A stretch of 64,000 nt of DNA from Methylobacterium sp. J-090. GTDB lineage: Bacteria > Pseudomonadota > Alphaproteobacteria > Rhizobiales > Beijerinckiaceae. Below the pieces are notes generated by a model. It saw nothing but the letters and a program-made list of their open reading frames with translations, was not told the origin of the DNA and searched no databases. Position numbers and translations under genes: made by a program. The stretch covers positions 62,001 to 126,000 of the forward strand of contig NZ_JAKSXV010000028.1 in the NCBI RefSeq assembly GCF_022829345.1. The letters are read 5' to 3'. This document shows positions 1 through 7,889 of this stretch, one piece after another. Every line of letters starts with the position of its first letter. Position 1 is the stretch's first letter.

Positions 1-122
1 TGCCGAGCCCGAACTTCCTCGGCCTCGTGCCCGTGCGCTTCGTCATCCGCGACGCGAGCCAGCGCTACCACCTGCCGGTGCTGTTCACGCCGTGGGGCTA
101 TTCCTACTACCGCGGCAGCTGA
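1..122 (+). CDS. 5-hydroxyisourate hydrolase-like protein, C-terminal fragment
   Basis: Only the last 39 residues lie in the window; the gene starts before base 1 and stops with TGA at 120-122. The fragment ends in YYRGS. The Y-R-G-S terminus is the hallmark of transthyretin-like 5-hydroxyisourate hydrolases, which open the ring of 5-hydroxyisourate in urate breakdown. The preceding residues (RYHLPVLFTPWGYS) align with RYHLPVLLSPxxYSTYRGS-type ends and with the C-terminus of the complete gene 50 bp downstream, so this is a second tandem copy. It keeps HLPVL but differs from its neighbour (YHVPMLCTPGNC), so the two are not a recent duplication. Whether the missing part carries an extra domain cannot be seen. 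Confidence 0.75.
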   Translation, partial: PSPNFLGLVPVRFVIRDASQRYHLPVLFTPWGYSYYRGS

Positions 123-171
123 CGCGCCTCCGATCCCTTCCCCGAAATCTTCCTCGAAGCAGCGAGCCCCC

Positions 172-525
172 ATGGCCGGCATCACCACACACGTTCTCGA
201 CGCGGATCGCGGGCGCCCGGCCCCGGGGGTGCGCATCGACTTCTCGATGATGGAGGGCGGCGCGTGGCGCCTCGTCAAATCCGTCGTCACCAACGCGGAC
301 GGCCGCACCGACAAGCCGATCCTGCCCGGCGACGAGGCCAAGGCGGGCCAGTACCAGCTCGAATTTCACATCGACGCCTATCTCAAGGCCAAGCCCGGCG
401 TGACGGAGTCCGACATCTTCGTGGACAACCCGGTGGTGCGCTTCTCGGTCTCCGACGTGAAGCAGCACTATCACGTGCCGATGCTGTGCACGCCCGGCAA
501 CTGCACGACCTATCGGGGAAGCTGA
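172..525 (+). CDS. uraH: 5-hydroxyisourate hydrolase (transthyretin-like)
   Basis: A 117-residue protein of normal family length. It hydrolyses 5-hydroxyisourate to OHCU, the second step from urate to allantoin. Family marks are the N-terminal ITTHVLDADRGRPAPGV (histidine plus LD.. and RPA), the internal DIFVDNPVVRFSV strand, YHVPMLCTP near the end, and the terminal YRGS that closes the active site. The ATG at 172 follows a GA-rich stretch (cgaagcagcgag) and needs no extension. It lies 50 bp after a partial paralogue and 6 bp before uraD, so hydrolase and decarboxylase are probably co-transcribed. Confidence 0.9.
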   Translation: MAGITTHVLDADRGRPAPGVRIDFSMMEGGAWRLVKSVVTNADGRTDKPILPGDEAKAGQYQLEFHIDAYLKAKPGVTESDIFVDNPVVRFSVSDVKQHYHVPMLCTPGNCTTYRGS

Positions 526-531
526 GACCCA

Positions 532-1038
532 ATGACGGATCTCGCCACCCTGAACCGCCTCGACCGCGACGCCTTCGTCGCCCTGCTGGGCGGCGTGTTC
601 GAGCATGCCGCCTGGGTCGCCGAGGGCGCGTTTCCGGCCCGGCCCTTCGCGAGCGTCGCGGACTTGCACGCGGCGATGATGGGTGTGGTGCGGGCGGCCT
701 CGCACGGGGAGCGCCGCGCCTTCCTCAACGGGCACCCGGAACTCGCCGGCCCGGAGGCGCGGGCGCGCAGCATGACGGCAGATTCGGCGAGCGAGCAGGG
801 CAGCGCCGCCCTCGACCGCATGCCCCAGGCCGAGGCGGACGCCTTCGACCGCCTGAACGCGGCCTACCGCGAAAAATTCGGGTTCCCGTTCATCATCGCC
901 GTGCGCGGCCGCGACCGGGCCGAAATCCTTACGATTTTCGAAGCGCGTGTGCTTCGGGATCAGGCGGAGGAGGAGGCGACCGCCGTTGAGGAGATCGCCC
1001 TGATCACGCGGATGCGCCTCGACCGCCTGCTCGCCTGA
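532..1038 (+). CDS. uraD: OHCU decarboxylase
   Basis: A 168-residue 2-oxo-4-hydroxy-4-carboxy-5-ureidoimidazoline decarboxylase, making S-(+)-allantoin from the product of the hydrolase encoded just upstream. Recognisable segments are the N-terminal LNRLDRDAFVALLGGVFEHA helix, the GHPELAG motif whose histidine is catalytic in the family, the SEQGSA loop, and the C-terminal KFGFPFIIAVRGR. Size and motif order match stand-alone uraD. The stop is only 3 bp from the converging stop of cobT, so the purine cluster ends here. Confidence 0.9.
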   Translation: MTDLATLNRLDRDAFVALLGGVFEHAAWVAEGAFPARPFASVADLHAAMMGVVRAASHGERRAFLNGHPELAGPEARARSMTADSASEQGSAALDRMPQAEADAFDRLNAAYREKFGFPFIIAVRGRDRAEILTIFEARVLRDQAEEEATAVEEIALITRMRLDRLLA

Positions 1039-1041
1039 GCT

Positions 1042-2064
1042 CTACCCCTCCGAGCGCTCCGACACGCCGGCCTGGGCGAAGGTCGCCATGTCGCGGTGGC
1101 AGGCGAGCGCGCCCTTGAGGAGACCGACGGCGAGCGCCGCGCCGGACCCCTCTCCGAGGCGCATGCCGAGCGCCAGGAGCGGCACGAGGCCGAGGCGCTC
1201 CAGCACGTCGGCATGGGCGCCCTCGGCCGAGACGTGGCCGGCGAGGCAATGGTCGAGGAGCGACGGGTCGAGGGCGTGCAGGATCGCGGCGGCGGCGGTC
1301 GCGACGTAGCCGTCGAGGACCACCGGCACCCGCTGCAGGCGCGCGGCGAGGATCGCCCCCGCGATGGCGGCGATCTCACGGCCGCCGAGGCGGGCGAGCA
1401 CCTCCAGGGGGTCGTCGAGGTGGCCGGCATGGTGGGCGAGCGCCGCCTCCACCGCCGCGACCTTGCGGGCGAGGCCCGCCTCGTCCACCCCCGTGCCGCG
1501 CCCGACCCAGTGGGCCGCCGGGCCGCTGTAGAGGGCGGCGTAGATCGCCGCCGCGACGGTGGTGTTGCCGATGCCCATCTCGCCGACGGCGAGGCAATCG
1601 GTGCCGGCGGCCACCGCCTCCATGCCGAACGCCATGGTGGCGACGCAGGCCTTCTCGTCGAAGGCTGGGCCGGTCGTGATGTCGCCGGTGGGAAGATCGA
1701 TGGCGAGATCGAACACCTTGAAGCCGAGGCCGTAGGCGGCGCAGATCTGGTTGATCGCCCCGCCACCGGCGGCGAAGTTCTCGAGCATCTGCCGGTTGAC
1801 TTCCGCCGGATAGGCCGAGACCCCCCGCGCCGCAACGCCGTGACTGCCGGCGAAGACGCAGACCAGGGGCCGGTCGAGGCTCGGCTGCCCCTTGCCCTGC
1901 CAGGCCGCGAGCCAAGCGACGAGGTGTTCGAGACGCCCGAGGGAGCCGGCGGGCTTCGTCAGGGTCGCGTCGCGCTCGGCCACCATGGCGACCGCGTCCC
2001 GGTCCGGCCCCGGAAGGGACTCGAGGAGGCGGCGGATGTCGGCGAACGGGGTCTCTTCGGTCAT
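1042..2064 (-). CDS. cobT: Nicotinate-nucleotide:dimethylbenzimidazole phosphoribosyltransferase
   Basis: A 340-residue enzyme that makes alpha-ribazole phosphate, the lower-ligand nucleotide of cobalamin, from dimethylbenzimidazole and nicotinate mononucleotide. Family features are TKPAGSLGRLEHLVAW near residue 35, VFAGSHGVAARGVSAYP around 70-86, the GEMGIGNTT loop near 165, and the C-terminal catalytic-glutamate region near LGEGSGAALA. This is the Salmonella/E. coli name; the Pseudomonas denitrificans name is cobU. It is divergent from cobS with 97 bp between the start codons, so a shared control region is likely. No B12 riboswitch is visible in that gap. Confidence 0.95.
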   Translation of the reverse strand: MTEETPFADIRRLLESLPGPDRDAVAMVAERDATLTKPAGSLGRLEHLVAWLAAWQGKGQPSLDRPLVCVFAGSHGVAARGVSAYPAEVNRQMLENFAAGGGAINQICAAYGLGFKVFDLAIDLPTGDITTGPAFDEKACVATMAFGMEAVAAGTDCLAVGEMGIGNTTVAAAIYAALYSGPAAHWVGRGTGVDEAGLARKVAAVEAALAHHAGHLDDPLEVLARLGGREIAAIAGAILAARLQRVPVVLDGYVATAAAAILHALDPSLLDHCLAGHVSAEGAHADVLERLGLVPLLALGMRLGEGSGAALAVGLLKGALACHRDMATFAQAGVSERSEG

Positions 2065-2161
2065 GGCGCGCGAATCCGGTGGCGAACGCCGCGCCGGGAT
2101 GGCGGGCCGCCTGTCGCCGGAGCTATAACGAGAGCCGGGATGGCGGTGAAGGCGGGGCGGT

Positions 2162-2992
2162 GTGGCGATGGACTCCGAGCGTCCGGACGAGCCGGCCTTT
2201 CCCGGCGCGCTTCTCGCCTACGATGGGGCCGCGTGCCTGCGGTTCTACTCGCGCCTGCCCGTGCCGGCCCTGCCCGGCGAGGGCGACCCGCACGCCCCCC
2301 CGGATTTCACCCGCGTGCCCCGGATGCTGCCGCTCGCCGGCCTCGCCCTGGCGCTGCCCGGCGCCCTCGTGCTGCTGGCCGCCTGGGGACTCGGCCTCGG
2401 GCCGTTCCTCGCCGCGACCCTGGCGGTGGCGACGGGCGCAGGGATCACTGGCGCCCTGCACGAGGACGGCCTCGCCGACGTCGCCGACGGGTTCGGCGGC
2501 GGCACCACCCGCGAGCGGCGCCTGGAGATCATGCGCGACAGCCGCATCGGCGCCTATGGCGGCGTCGCCCTGATGCTGGCCCTGGCGCTCCGCATCGGGG
2601 CGCTCGCCACCCTCCTCGACCGGATCGACGCCGGCGCGGCCGTCGCCCTGGTCCTCGCCGCCGCCCTGTCGCGCACCGCCGCCCTCGCCCCGATGGTGCT
2701 GCTCGATCCCGCCCGCCGCGACGGCGCCGCTGCCGCCGTGGGCCGCCCGGGACGGCCGGCCCTGATGGTGGCGGGCACCCTCGCCCTCGCCCTCGCTCTC
2801 CTGGCCGCGCTCTTTGGCCTGCCCTTCGGCGGAATCGTCCTGATGGTCGTGCTCTCCGGCCTCGGCGCCCTGGCGGTGACGGCGCTCGCCCGGCGCCGGA
2901 TCGGCGGCCAGACCGGGGACGTCATCGGTGCGTGCCAGCAGGTGGCCGAGATCGCCGCCCTCCTCGGACTCATCGCGGTGGTGCCGGTCTGA
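2162..2992 (+). CDS. cobS: Cobalamin synthase (adenosylcobinamide-GDP ribazoletransferase)
   Basis: A 276-residue polytopic membrane enzyme that joins adenosylcobinamide-GDP to alpha-ribazole (phosphate), the last assembly step of cobalamin. Marks are [10 protein letters not shown] near the N-terminus, the metal-binding [16 protein letters not shown] near residues 99-114, RDSRIGAYG, and the C-terminal [17 protein letters not shown]. Several Ala/Leu-rich membrane helices are obvious. The frame opens with GTG at 2162; an ATG at 2168 two codons later is an equally possible start. The product needs the ribazole phosphate made by the divergent cobT. The P. denitrificans name is cobV. Confidence 0.93.
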   Translation: MAMDSERPDEPAFPGALLAYDGAACLRFYSRLPVPALPGEGDPHAPPDFTRVPRMLPLAGLALALPGALVLLAAWGLGLGPFLAATLAVATGAGITGALHEDGLADVADGFGGGTTRERRLEIMRDSRIGAYGGVALMLALALRIGALATLLDRIDAGAAVALVLAAALSRTAALAPMVLLDPARRDGAAAAVGRPGRPALMVAGTLALALALLAALFGLPFGGIVLMVVLSGLGALAVTALARRRIGGQTGDVIGACQQVAEIAALLGLIAVVPV

Positions 2993-3029
2993 TCCGGTTC
3001 GGGCTTGATCCCCCGGCACCCCGGCTGGC

Positions 3030-3260
3030 ATGAACGCCGGGATGATCCAGGCCGCCCCGAAGCCCTCGAGTCCGAAACCCTCGAGCCCCTGCAACAAGAC
3101 CTGCATCCTCGATGCGGTCTCGGGCCTGTGCGAGGGCTGCGGGCGCACGCGCAACGAGATCGCCCTGTGGGGCTCGATGACGGAGCCCCAGCGGCAGGCG
3201 GTGATGGCGGGTCTGCCCGAGCGCCTGCACCGGGCGTTTCCGCAACGGATTGCTCCGTGA
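3030..3260 (+). CDS. DUF1289 small cysteine-rich protein
   Basis: A 76-residue protein with the DUF1289 signature: SPCNKTCILDAVSGLCEGCG, a C-x3-C then C-x2-C set likely to bind a metal, followed by RTRNEIALWGSMTEPQR. A short Pro/Ser/Lys linker precedes it (KPSSPKPSSP). DUF1289 proteins are common near oxidoreductases and in alphaproteobacteria, but their biochemical role is not established. The stop overlaps the GTG start of the following protease gene, implying translational coupling. Confidence 0.85.
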   Translation: MNAGMIQAAPKPSSPKPSSPCNKTCILDAVSGLCEGCGRTRNEIALWGSMTEPQRQAVMAGLPERLHRAFPQRIAP

Positions 3261-3952
3261 GCGTCCCCGGTCTGGCGCTCGCCGCCCTCGGCCTCGTGCT
3301 GGCGCTGCTGATCTTCTCGCACGACAGCCAGACGATCGTCGGCCTGGAGCCGGACCAGCTCGCGAGCCTCGCCATCAGCGGCAGCCTGCTCGCCGTCATC
3401 GCCGCCGGGTTCTGGCACCAGTTCCGCGGCAACCTCGGAGCCAACGTGCGGGCGGCGCTGATCTGGGGCGCCCTCGCCCTCGCCCTGGTCGCCGGTTACG
3501 CCTACCGCGACGAGGCCCGGACCGTGGGCGCGCGGCTGATGGGCGCCGTGCGGCCGGGCAGCGCCGTGGTGGGGGACGACGGCAGCGTGACCATCACCCG
3601 CCGGGCCGGCGGCGACTTCTACGTCCGCGCCGAGGTCAACGGCCAGCCCCACGGCTTCCAGTTCGACACGGGCGCGAGCGCCGTGGTGCTCACGGCCGAG
3701 ACGGCGGCGGCCCTCGGCATCCGGCCGGCGGAATCGGAGTTCGGGGTGCGGGTCTCCACCGCCAACGGAGCCACCGTGGCGGCCCCGGCCTTCCTCGACT
3801 CGATCCGCGTCGGCACCCTCGTCGAGCGCCGCGTCCCGGCCCTGGTGAGTCGGCCCGGCGCCCTGCGCGACAACCTGCTCGGCATGAGCTTCCTCGACCG
3901 CCTTTCCGGCTTCGAGGTGCGCGGCGACCGGCTGATCCTGCGCGGACCCTAA
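3257..3952 (+). CDS. Membrane-anchored retropepsin-like aspartic protease (TIGR02281 type)
   Basis: 231 residues from the GTG at 3257, which overlaps the previous stop codon in the GTGA arrangement and places a hydrophobic helix right at the N-terminus. Two or three membrane segments (residues about 3-18, 30-50 and 65-80) precede a periplasmic retropepsin-fold domain from about residue 110. The catalytic motif is FDTGAS and the domain ends in LLGMSFLDRL, both typical of the TIGR02281 clan-AA family. Such proteins act as dimers; substrates are unknown. A longer in-frame reading exists upstream but would overlap DUF1289 fully and is not supported. The stop overlaps the converging dusA stop. Confidence 0.85.
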   Translation: MSVPGLALAALGLVLALLIFSHDSQTIVGLEPDQLASLAISGSLLAVIAAGFWHQFRGNLGANVRAALIWGALALALVAGYAYRDEARTVGARLMGAVRPGSAVVGDDGSVTITRRAGGDFYVRAEVNGQPHGFQFDTGASAVVLTAETAAALGIRPAESEFGVRVSTANGATVAAPAFLDSIRVGTLVERRVPALVSRPGALRDNLLGMSFLDRLSGFEVRGDRLILRGP

Positions 3953-4959
3953 GCAGCCTCTTCGTTTGCGAGCGCCCGCTCGGCCTCCGCCCGCACCACC
4001 AGGGCGACGGCCTCCCGCAGGGTCTCGACGCCAGCCTCCGGGTCGAGGCCGCGGGTCGAGAGGTGGCGGCGATAGGCCCGGGCCCCCGGGCGCCCGTTGA
4101 ACAGGCCGAGCATGTGCCGGGTCACCCCGTGCAGGCGCACGCCCTCCTGCAGGAAATCGGCGAGGACCGGCACGAACGCTTCCACGGCCGCAAAGGCGTC
4201 GGCCACGGGGGCCGCCTCCCCGAACAGCACCGGATCGACGTCGAGGAGGATCGCAGGGTCGCTGTAGGCGGCGCGCCCGATCATCACGCCGTCGACATGG
4301 GTGAGCTGCGCCTTCGCGTCCGCGACCGTCGCGATGCCGCCGTTGATGGCGATGGGCAGCCCTGGATAAGCGCGCTTCAGCCGCGCCACCCGGTCGTAGT
4401 CGAGGGGCGGCACGTCGCGGTTCTCCTTCGGCGACAGGCCCTGGAGCCACGCCTTGCGGGCATGGACGACGAGCCCGTCGACCCCGGCCGCGATCACGGC
4501 CTGCGTCAGCGCGTCGAGGGCGATCTCGGTGTCCTGGTCATCGACGCCGATGCGGCACTTCACCGTGACGGGCACACCCACGGCGGCCTTCATGGCGGCG
4601 ACGCAGTCGGCCACCAAGGCGGGCTCGCGCATGAGGCAGGCGCCGAAGCGCCCGTCCTGCACCCGGTCCGACGGGCACCCGACATTGAGGTTGACCTCGT
4701 CGTAGCCGAAGTCCTCGGCGATCCGCGCGGCCTGCGCCAGATCGGCCGGGTTCGACCCGCCGAGTTGCACCGACACGGGATGCTCCGCTGGCGCGAAGGC
4801 GAGGAGCCGGTCGCGCGGGCCGTGAATCACGGCGCCGGTGGTGACCATCTCGGTATAGAGCCGGGCGCGCCGCGACAGGGTGCGGTGGAACGCCCGGCAG
4901 TACCGGTCGGTCCAGTCCATCATGGGGGCAATGGAGAAGCGCAGGTCGTCGGGCGTCAT
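3949..4959 (-). CDS. dusA: tRNA-dihydrouridine synthase A
   Basis: A 336-residue FMN enzyme that reduces uridine to dihydrouridine in the tRNA D-loop. Clear DusA marks are FSIAPMMDWTDRYCRAFHR at the start, NLNVGCPSDRVQDGRFGACL near residue 90 with the catalytic cysteine in the latter segment, VTVKCRIGVDDQ, and VHARKAWLQGLSPKENRD. DusA rather than DusB/C is indicated by MMDWTD and the GLSPKENR run. It converges on the retropepsin gene with a 4-bp overlap and lies 47 bp downstream of ureE on the same strand. Confidence 0.95.
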   Translation of the reverse strand: MTPDDLRFSIAPMMDWTDRYCRAFHRTLSRRARLYTEMVTTGAVIHGPRDRLLAFAPAEHPVSVQLGGSNPADLAQAARIAEDFGYDEVNLNVGCPSDRVQDGRFGACLMREPALVADCVAAMKAAVGVPVTVKCRIGVDDQDTEIALDALTQAVIAAGVDGLVVHARKAWLQGLSPKENRDVPPLDYDRVARLKRAYPGLPIAINGGIATVADAKAQLTHVDGVMIGRAAYSDPAILLDVDPVLFGEAAPVADAFAAVEAFVPVLADFLQEGVRLHGVTRHMLGLFNGRPGARAYRRHLSTRGLDPEAGVETLREAVALVVRAEAERALANEEAA

Positions 4960-5006
4960 CGCGCCGACATAGCGGTGGAGCGCGAAAGCTTCAACGCGGC
5001 GGGCGG

Positions 5007-5645
5007 TCAGTGATCGTGCTTACAGTCCGGCCCGTGCACGTGGACGGGGGCGTGATCATGAGCGTGGCCGTGGGAATGCCCATGATCATGCGTGTGTTCG
5101 TGGGCGTGGTCATGCGAATGGGCGGGGCCATGATCCGCGTGCGCATGGTCGTGATCCGCATGGCCATGATCCGCATGGGAAGGCCCGTGATCGTGCGAAT
5201 GATCGTGCCCACACTGGCTGTGATCGTGGGCCTCGCGCTCCGGCTTGAACGCCCGGGTGACAGGGGTGCCGGTGCAGCCCTGGCCGCGCACGAGTTCGGC
5301 GGCCGAGGCCGGGACGTAGAGCACCTCGGCGGCGATCTCGGCCGGGACGTGACTGCCGCCGAGCTGCCAGGCGAGGCGCAGGAGGCGGGCCGGGTTGGTG
5401 GCACGCACCTCCAGCAGGGATTCGCCCGCCGCCTCCACGAGGACGAGGCGTCCGTCCTCCAGCCGCAGGGCGTCGCCGTCCTCGAGGGACGCCGCCTTGA
5501 CCAGCGCCGGGGTGAAGCCGAGGCCGCCCTGTCCCGTCAGGGTCGCGGGCAGCGCCTGGCGAGCGGCATGGTCGAGGGTGACGCGATCGACCACGGCGTC
5601 GGCGCGGACGGCGGCTTTGCGGATCAGGGTGGTGGCGCGCAGCAT
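5007..5645 (-). CDS. ureE: Urease accessory protein UreE with long histidine-rich tail
   Basis: A 212-residue nickel metallochaperone. Residues 1-135 carry the UreE peptide- and metal-binding domains: DRVTLDHAARQ, LEDGRLVLVEA, HVPAEIAAEVLYV with its conserved metal-proximal region, and GCTGTPVTRAF. The last 75 or so residues are an Asp/His-rich tail with about 29 histidines and two cysteines (SQCGHDHSHDHG to GPDCKHDH), which should bind several nickel ions and may act as a store. No other urease gene (ureABC, D, F, G) is in this window, so this copy is separated from its partners or they lie elsewhere. Confidence 0.92.
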   Translation of the reverse strand: MLRATTLIRKAAVRADAVVDRVTLDHAARQALPATLTGQGGLGFTPALVKAASLEDGDALRLEDGRLVLVEAAGESLLEVRATNPARLLRLAWQLGGSHVPAEIAAEVLYVPASAAELVRGQGCTGTPVTRAFKPEREAHDHSQCGHDHSHDHGPSHADHGHADHDHAHADHGPAHSHDHAHEHTHDHGHSHGHAHDHAPVHVHGPDCKHDH

Positions 5646-5857
5646 GGAATCCTCGGTGTCGGACGGCCCGTCTCGGATCGCACTCCTAGCGGGTTTCGGC
5701 CGCGAACGGAAAGCCGGCGAAAACTCGGCCGTGATGCCCCTATGGCGGGAACCTTAGCCGTACTGCGTGCATTCCTTGTGCGGAATAGCTAAGCTCGAAC
5801 CTCGCTTCGGACCGGCTCAAGACCGGACACCACCCACGCCTACGGGAGTCTCGCATC

Positions 5858-6127
5858 ATGAAGAAGCTCATCGCCGCCACCCTCGCCGGAGCCCTCGCCC
5901 TGTCGCTCGGCGCCTGCAACACCCCCGAGGATCGCGCGCTCGGCGGCGCCGGTCTCGGTGCCCTGGCCGGTGCGGCCATCGGCGGCGCGGCGACCGGCCG
6001 GGCCGGCGGCGCGCTGGCGGGTGCGGCCATCGGCGGCGCCGGCGGCGCCATCGTGGGCGCCTCCACCGCCCCGCGCTGCCCCTACGGCACCTACCGCGAC
6101 GCCTACGGCGACGTGTACTGCCGCTGA
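5858..6127 (+). CDS. Glycine-zipper lipoprotein
   Basis: An 89-residue envelope protein. The signal peptide MKKLIAATLAGALALSLGAC ends in a lipobox (LGAC) with the lipidated cysteine at position 20. The rest is a glycine-zipper region (GAGLGALAGAAIGGA repeated twice, residues about 30-68) that should form a short membrane-inserting hairpin, then a small CPYGTYRDAYGDVYC domain whose two cysteines could form a disulphide. GGGAG lies 8-9 bases before the ATG. Proteins of this kind often sit in the outer membrane; a specific role is not known. A strong terminator follows at 6181. Confidence 0.85.
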   Translation: MKKLIAATLAGALALSLGACNTPEDRALGGAGLGALAGAAIGGAATGRAGGALAGAAIGGAGGAIVGASTAPRCPYGTYRDAYGDVYCR

Positions 6128-6180
6128 GCCTTTCTTACAGGATGCCGCGCCTTCGCGCGCGGCGGACCACGCGGTTCGGG

Positions 6181-6212
6181 AAGGGCCGGGGCACACGCCT
6201 CGGCCCTTTCTT
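6181..6212 (+). terminator. Rho-independent terminator after the glycine-zipper lipoprotein
   Basis: An 8-bp stem AAGGGCCG (6181-6188) pairs with CGGCCCTT (6201-6208) around a 12-base loop and runs into TTTCTTCTGTTT. It is 54 bp after the lipoprotein stop and 170 bp before the next gene. Confidence 0.75.
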
Positions 6213-6332
6213 CTGTTTGGGCGTGCCCCCTCGCATCGCGAAACCCCTCCGGTATAAGGGCGCCTCGCGACACCTCACTGCCGGCCGCCCGATGCCCCCG
6301 CTCCCCGTCCCTGCCCTGCCGCGCCCGGCCGC

Positions 6333-6380
6333 GAGATTCGCCCCGAGGTCCACCCCGAGATCTGCCCCGAGATTCGCTCG
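6333..6380 (+). repeat. Four 12-bp tandem units ending at a start codon
   Basis: Four imperfect 12-bp units of the form GAGATTCGCCCC run head to tail (6333-6344, 6345-6356, 6357-6368, 6369-6380), with the last unit touching the ATG at 6381. Every unit begins with GAG, so the array supplies the only Shine-Dalgarno-like bases near that start. It could be neutral slippage or could tune translation of the J-domain protein. Confidence 0.7.
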
Positions 6381-7106
6381 ATGAGCATCGGGATCTGGGG
6401 CAAACTCGGGGGTGCGGGCCTCGGCCTCGCCGTCGGCGGGCCCATCGGCGGCCTCGTCGGCGGGGTCGCGGGCCATTTCCTCGTCGATCGCGAGGGCGCC
6501 CTGTTCGGGACCACGCCCCGCGACGTGGTGTTCACCACCGGCCTCGTGGCGCTCGCCGCCAAGATGGCGAAATCCGACGGCGTGGTGACGCCCTCCGAGA
6601 TCGAGGCGTTCGCCCAAGTCGTGCAGGTGGGCGAGCGCGAGCGCGCCGGGGTTCAGCGCCTGTTCGATCTCGCCAAGGGCACGTCCAACGGCTTCGAGGC
6701 CTATGCCCGGCAGCTCGCCACCACCTTCCACGACGAGCCCGGCCTGTTGGAGGACGTCCTCGACGGCCTGTTCCATATCGCCAAGGCCGACGGGGCGATC
6801 CACGAGGCCGAGGAGCGCTACCTGCGTGCCGTGGCCGAGACCTTCGGCTTCGACGAGCCGGCCTTCCGGCGCATCGCCGCCCGCCACGTCAGCCTCTCGG
6901 ACGATCCCTACGCCGTGCTCGGCCTCGACCACGATGTCGACGACGCCGCCCTCAAGGCGGCCCACCGCGCCCTGGTGATCGAGAACCATCCCGACCGGGC
7001 CATGGCGCGCGGCCTGCCGCCAGAGGCCGTGACCATCGCCACCCGGCGGCTGGCCGCCATCAACGCGGCCTACGACCGGATCGCCGCCGAGCGAGGTTTG
7101 CGATGA
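6381..7106 (+). CDS. TerB-like / DnaJ-domain co-chaperone (DjlA-type)
   Basis: A 241-residue protein. Residues 8-35 form a glycine-rich hydrophobic segment, probably a membrane anchor. Residues about 50-170 are a TerB-like helical domain with two acidic DG..E motifs (AKSDGVVTPSEIEAF, AKADGAIHEAEERYL). A C-terminal J domain starts at DPYAVLGLD near 175 and contains the HPD tripeptide (VIENHPDRAMARG) needed to stimulate DnaK ATPase. The architecture is that of DjlA. Its stop codon overlaps the ATG of the amidase gene (ATGA), so the two are translationally coupled and may act together in the envelope. Confidence 0.85.
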   Translation: MSIGIWGKLGGAGLGLAVGGPIGGLVGGVAGHFLVDREGALFGTTPRDVVFTTGLVALAAKMAKSDGVVTPSEIEAFAQVVQVGERERAGVQRLFDLAKGTSNGFEAYARQLATTFHDEPGLLEDVLDGLFHIAKADGAIHEAEERYLRAVAETFGFDEPAFRRIAARHVSLSDDPYAVLGLDHDVDDAALKAAHRALVIENHPDRAMARGLPPEAVTIATRRLAAINAAYDRIAAERGLR

Positions 7107-7861
7107 AGCCGAATCCCGAGAGCCCGCTCGCCACCTCCGTCCACCCCTCGCCCAACCATGGCGAGCGCCGGAGCGGCCCCGTCGACCTTCTGATCCTGCA
7201 CTACACCGGCATGGAGAGCGCGGCGGCCGCCCTCCAGCGCCTCGCCAACCCCGTGGCGGAGGTCTCGGCCCATTACGTGGTGCTGGAGGACGGGCGCGTG
7301 GTGCAGATGGTGCCCGAGGGCCGCCGGGCCTGGCACGCGGGCCGGGGCTCCTGGGCCGGAATCACCGACATCAATTCCCGGTCGCTCGGCATCGAGATCG
7401 TCAACGGCGGCCATGCCGGCGGCCTGCCGGCCTATCCGGAGGCGCAGATCGCCTCGGTGATCGCCCTCTGCGGTGATCTCACCGGACGCTGGAGCATCCC
7501 CGCCCATCGGGTGCTCGCCCATTCCGACATCGCGCCCGAGCGCAAGGAGGACCCCGGCGAGCATTTTTCGTGGGACGCTCTGGCGCGGGCCGGGATCGGC
7601 CATTGGGTGGTGCCGACGCCGATCCGCGACGGGCGCTTCTTTTCGCAGGGGGATTCGGGCCAGCCCATCGAGGCGCTTCAGGCGATGTTCGCCCTCTACG
7701 GCTACGACCTGCCCGTGACCGGCGCCTTCGACCCCCGGACGAAGGCCGTGGTCACGGCGTTCCAGCGCCACTTCCGCCCCGCCCGGGTGGACGGGGTGGC
7801 GGATGCGTCCACCATCACGACCCTGCGCGACCTCATCGCCGCCCTGCCGGGCCGGGGCTGA
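7103..7861 (+). CDS. N-acetylmuramoyl-L-alanine amidase (AmpD/AmiD family)
   Basis: A 252-residue zinc amidase. The Amidase_2 domain (residues about 12-160) carries the zinc-site segments LILHYTGM, HYVVLEDG and HSDIAPERKEDPGEHFSW and the RSLGIEIVN strand. A peptidoglycan-binding_1 domain follows (residues about 180-248: PIEALQAMFALYGYDLPVTG to TKAVVTAFQRHFRP). No export signal is visible, so it is either cytoplasmic like AmpD, recycling anhydromuropeptides, or exported by another route. It overlaps the J-domain gene by four bases. Confidence 0.9.
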   Translation: MKPNPESPLATSVHPSPNHGERRSGPVDLLILHYTGMESAAAALQRLANPVAEVSAHYVVLEDGRVVQMVPEGRRAWHAGRGSWAGITDINSRSLGIEIVNGGHAGGLPAYPEAQIASVIALCGDLTGRWSIPAHRVLAHSDIAPERKEDPGEHFSWDALARAGIGHWVVPTPIRDGRFFSQGDSGQPIEALQAMFALYGYDLPVTGAFDPRTKAVVTAFQRHFRPARVDGVADASTITTLRDLIAALPGRG

Positions 7862-7889
7862 GCCGCGAAACCACCCGAGAGAAGGCCTC

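Noticed and set aside
2065..2161. B12 riboswitch between divergent cobT and cobS
   Set aside because: The gap is only 97 bp and lacks the conserved cobalamin-aptamer blocks.
3005..3256. N-terminal extension of the retropepsin-like protease
   Set aside because: The extension overlaps the DUF1289 gene in another frame and is Pro/Arg-rich; GTG 3257 gives a proper membrane anchor and stop-start overlap.
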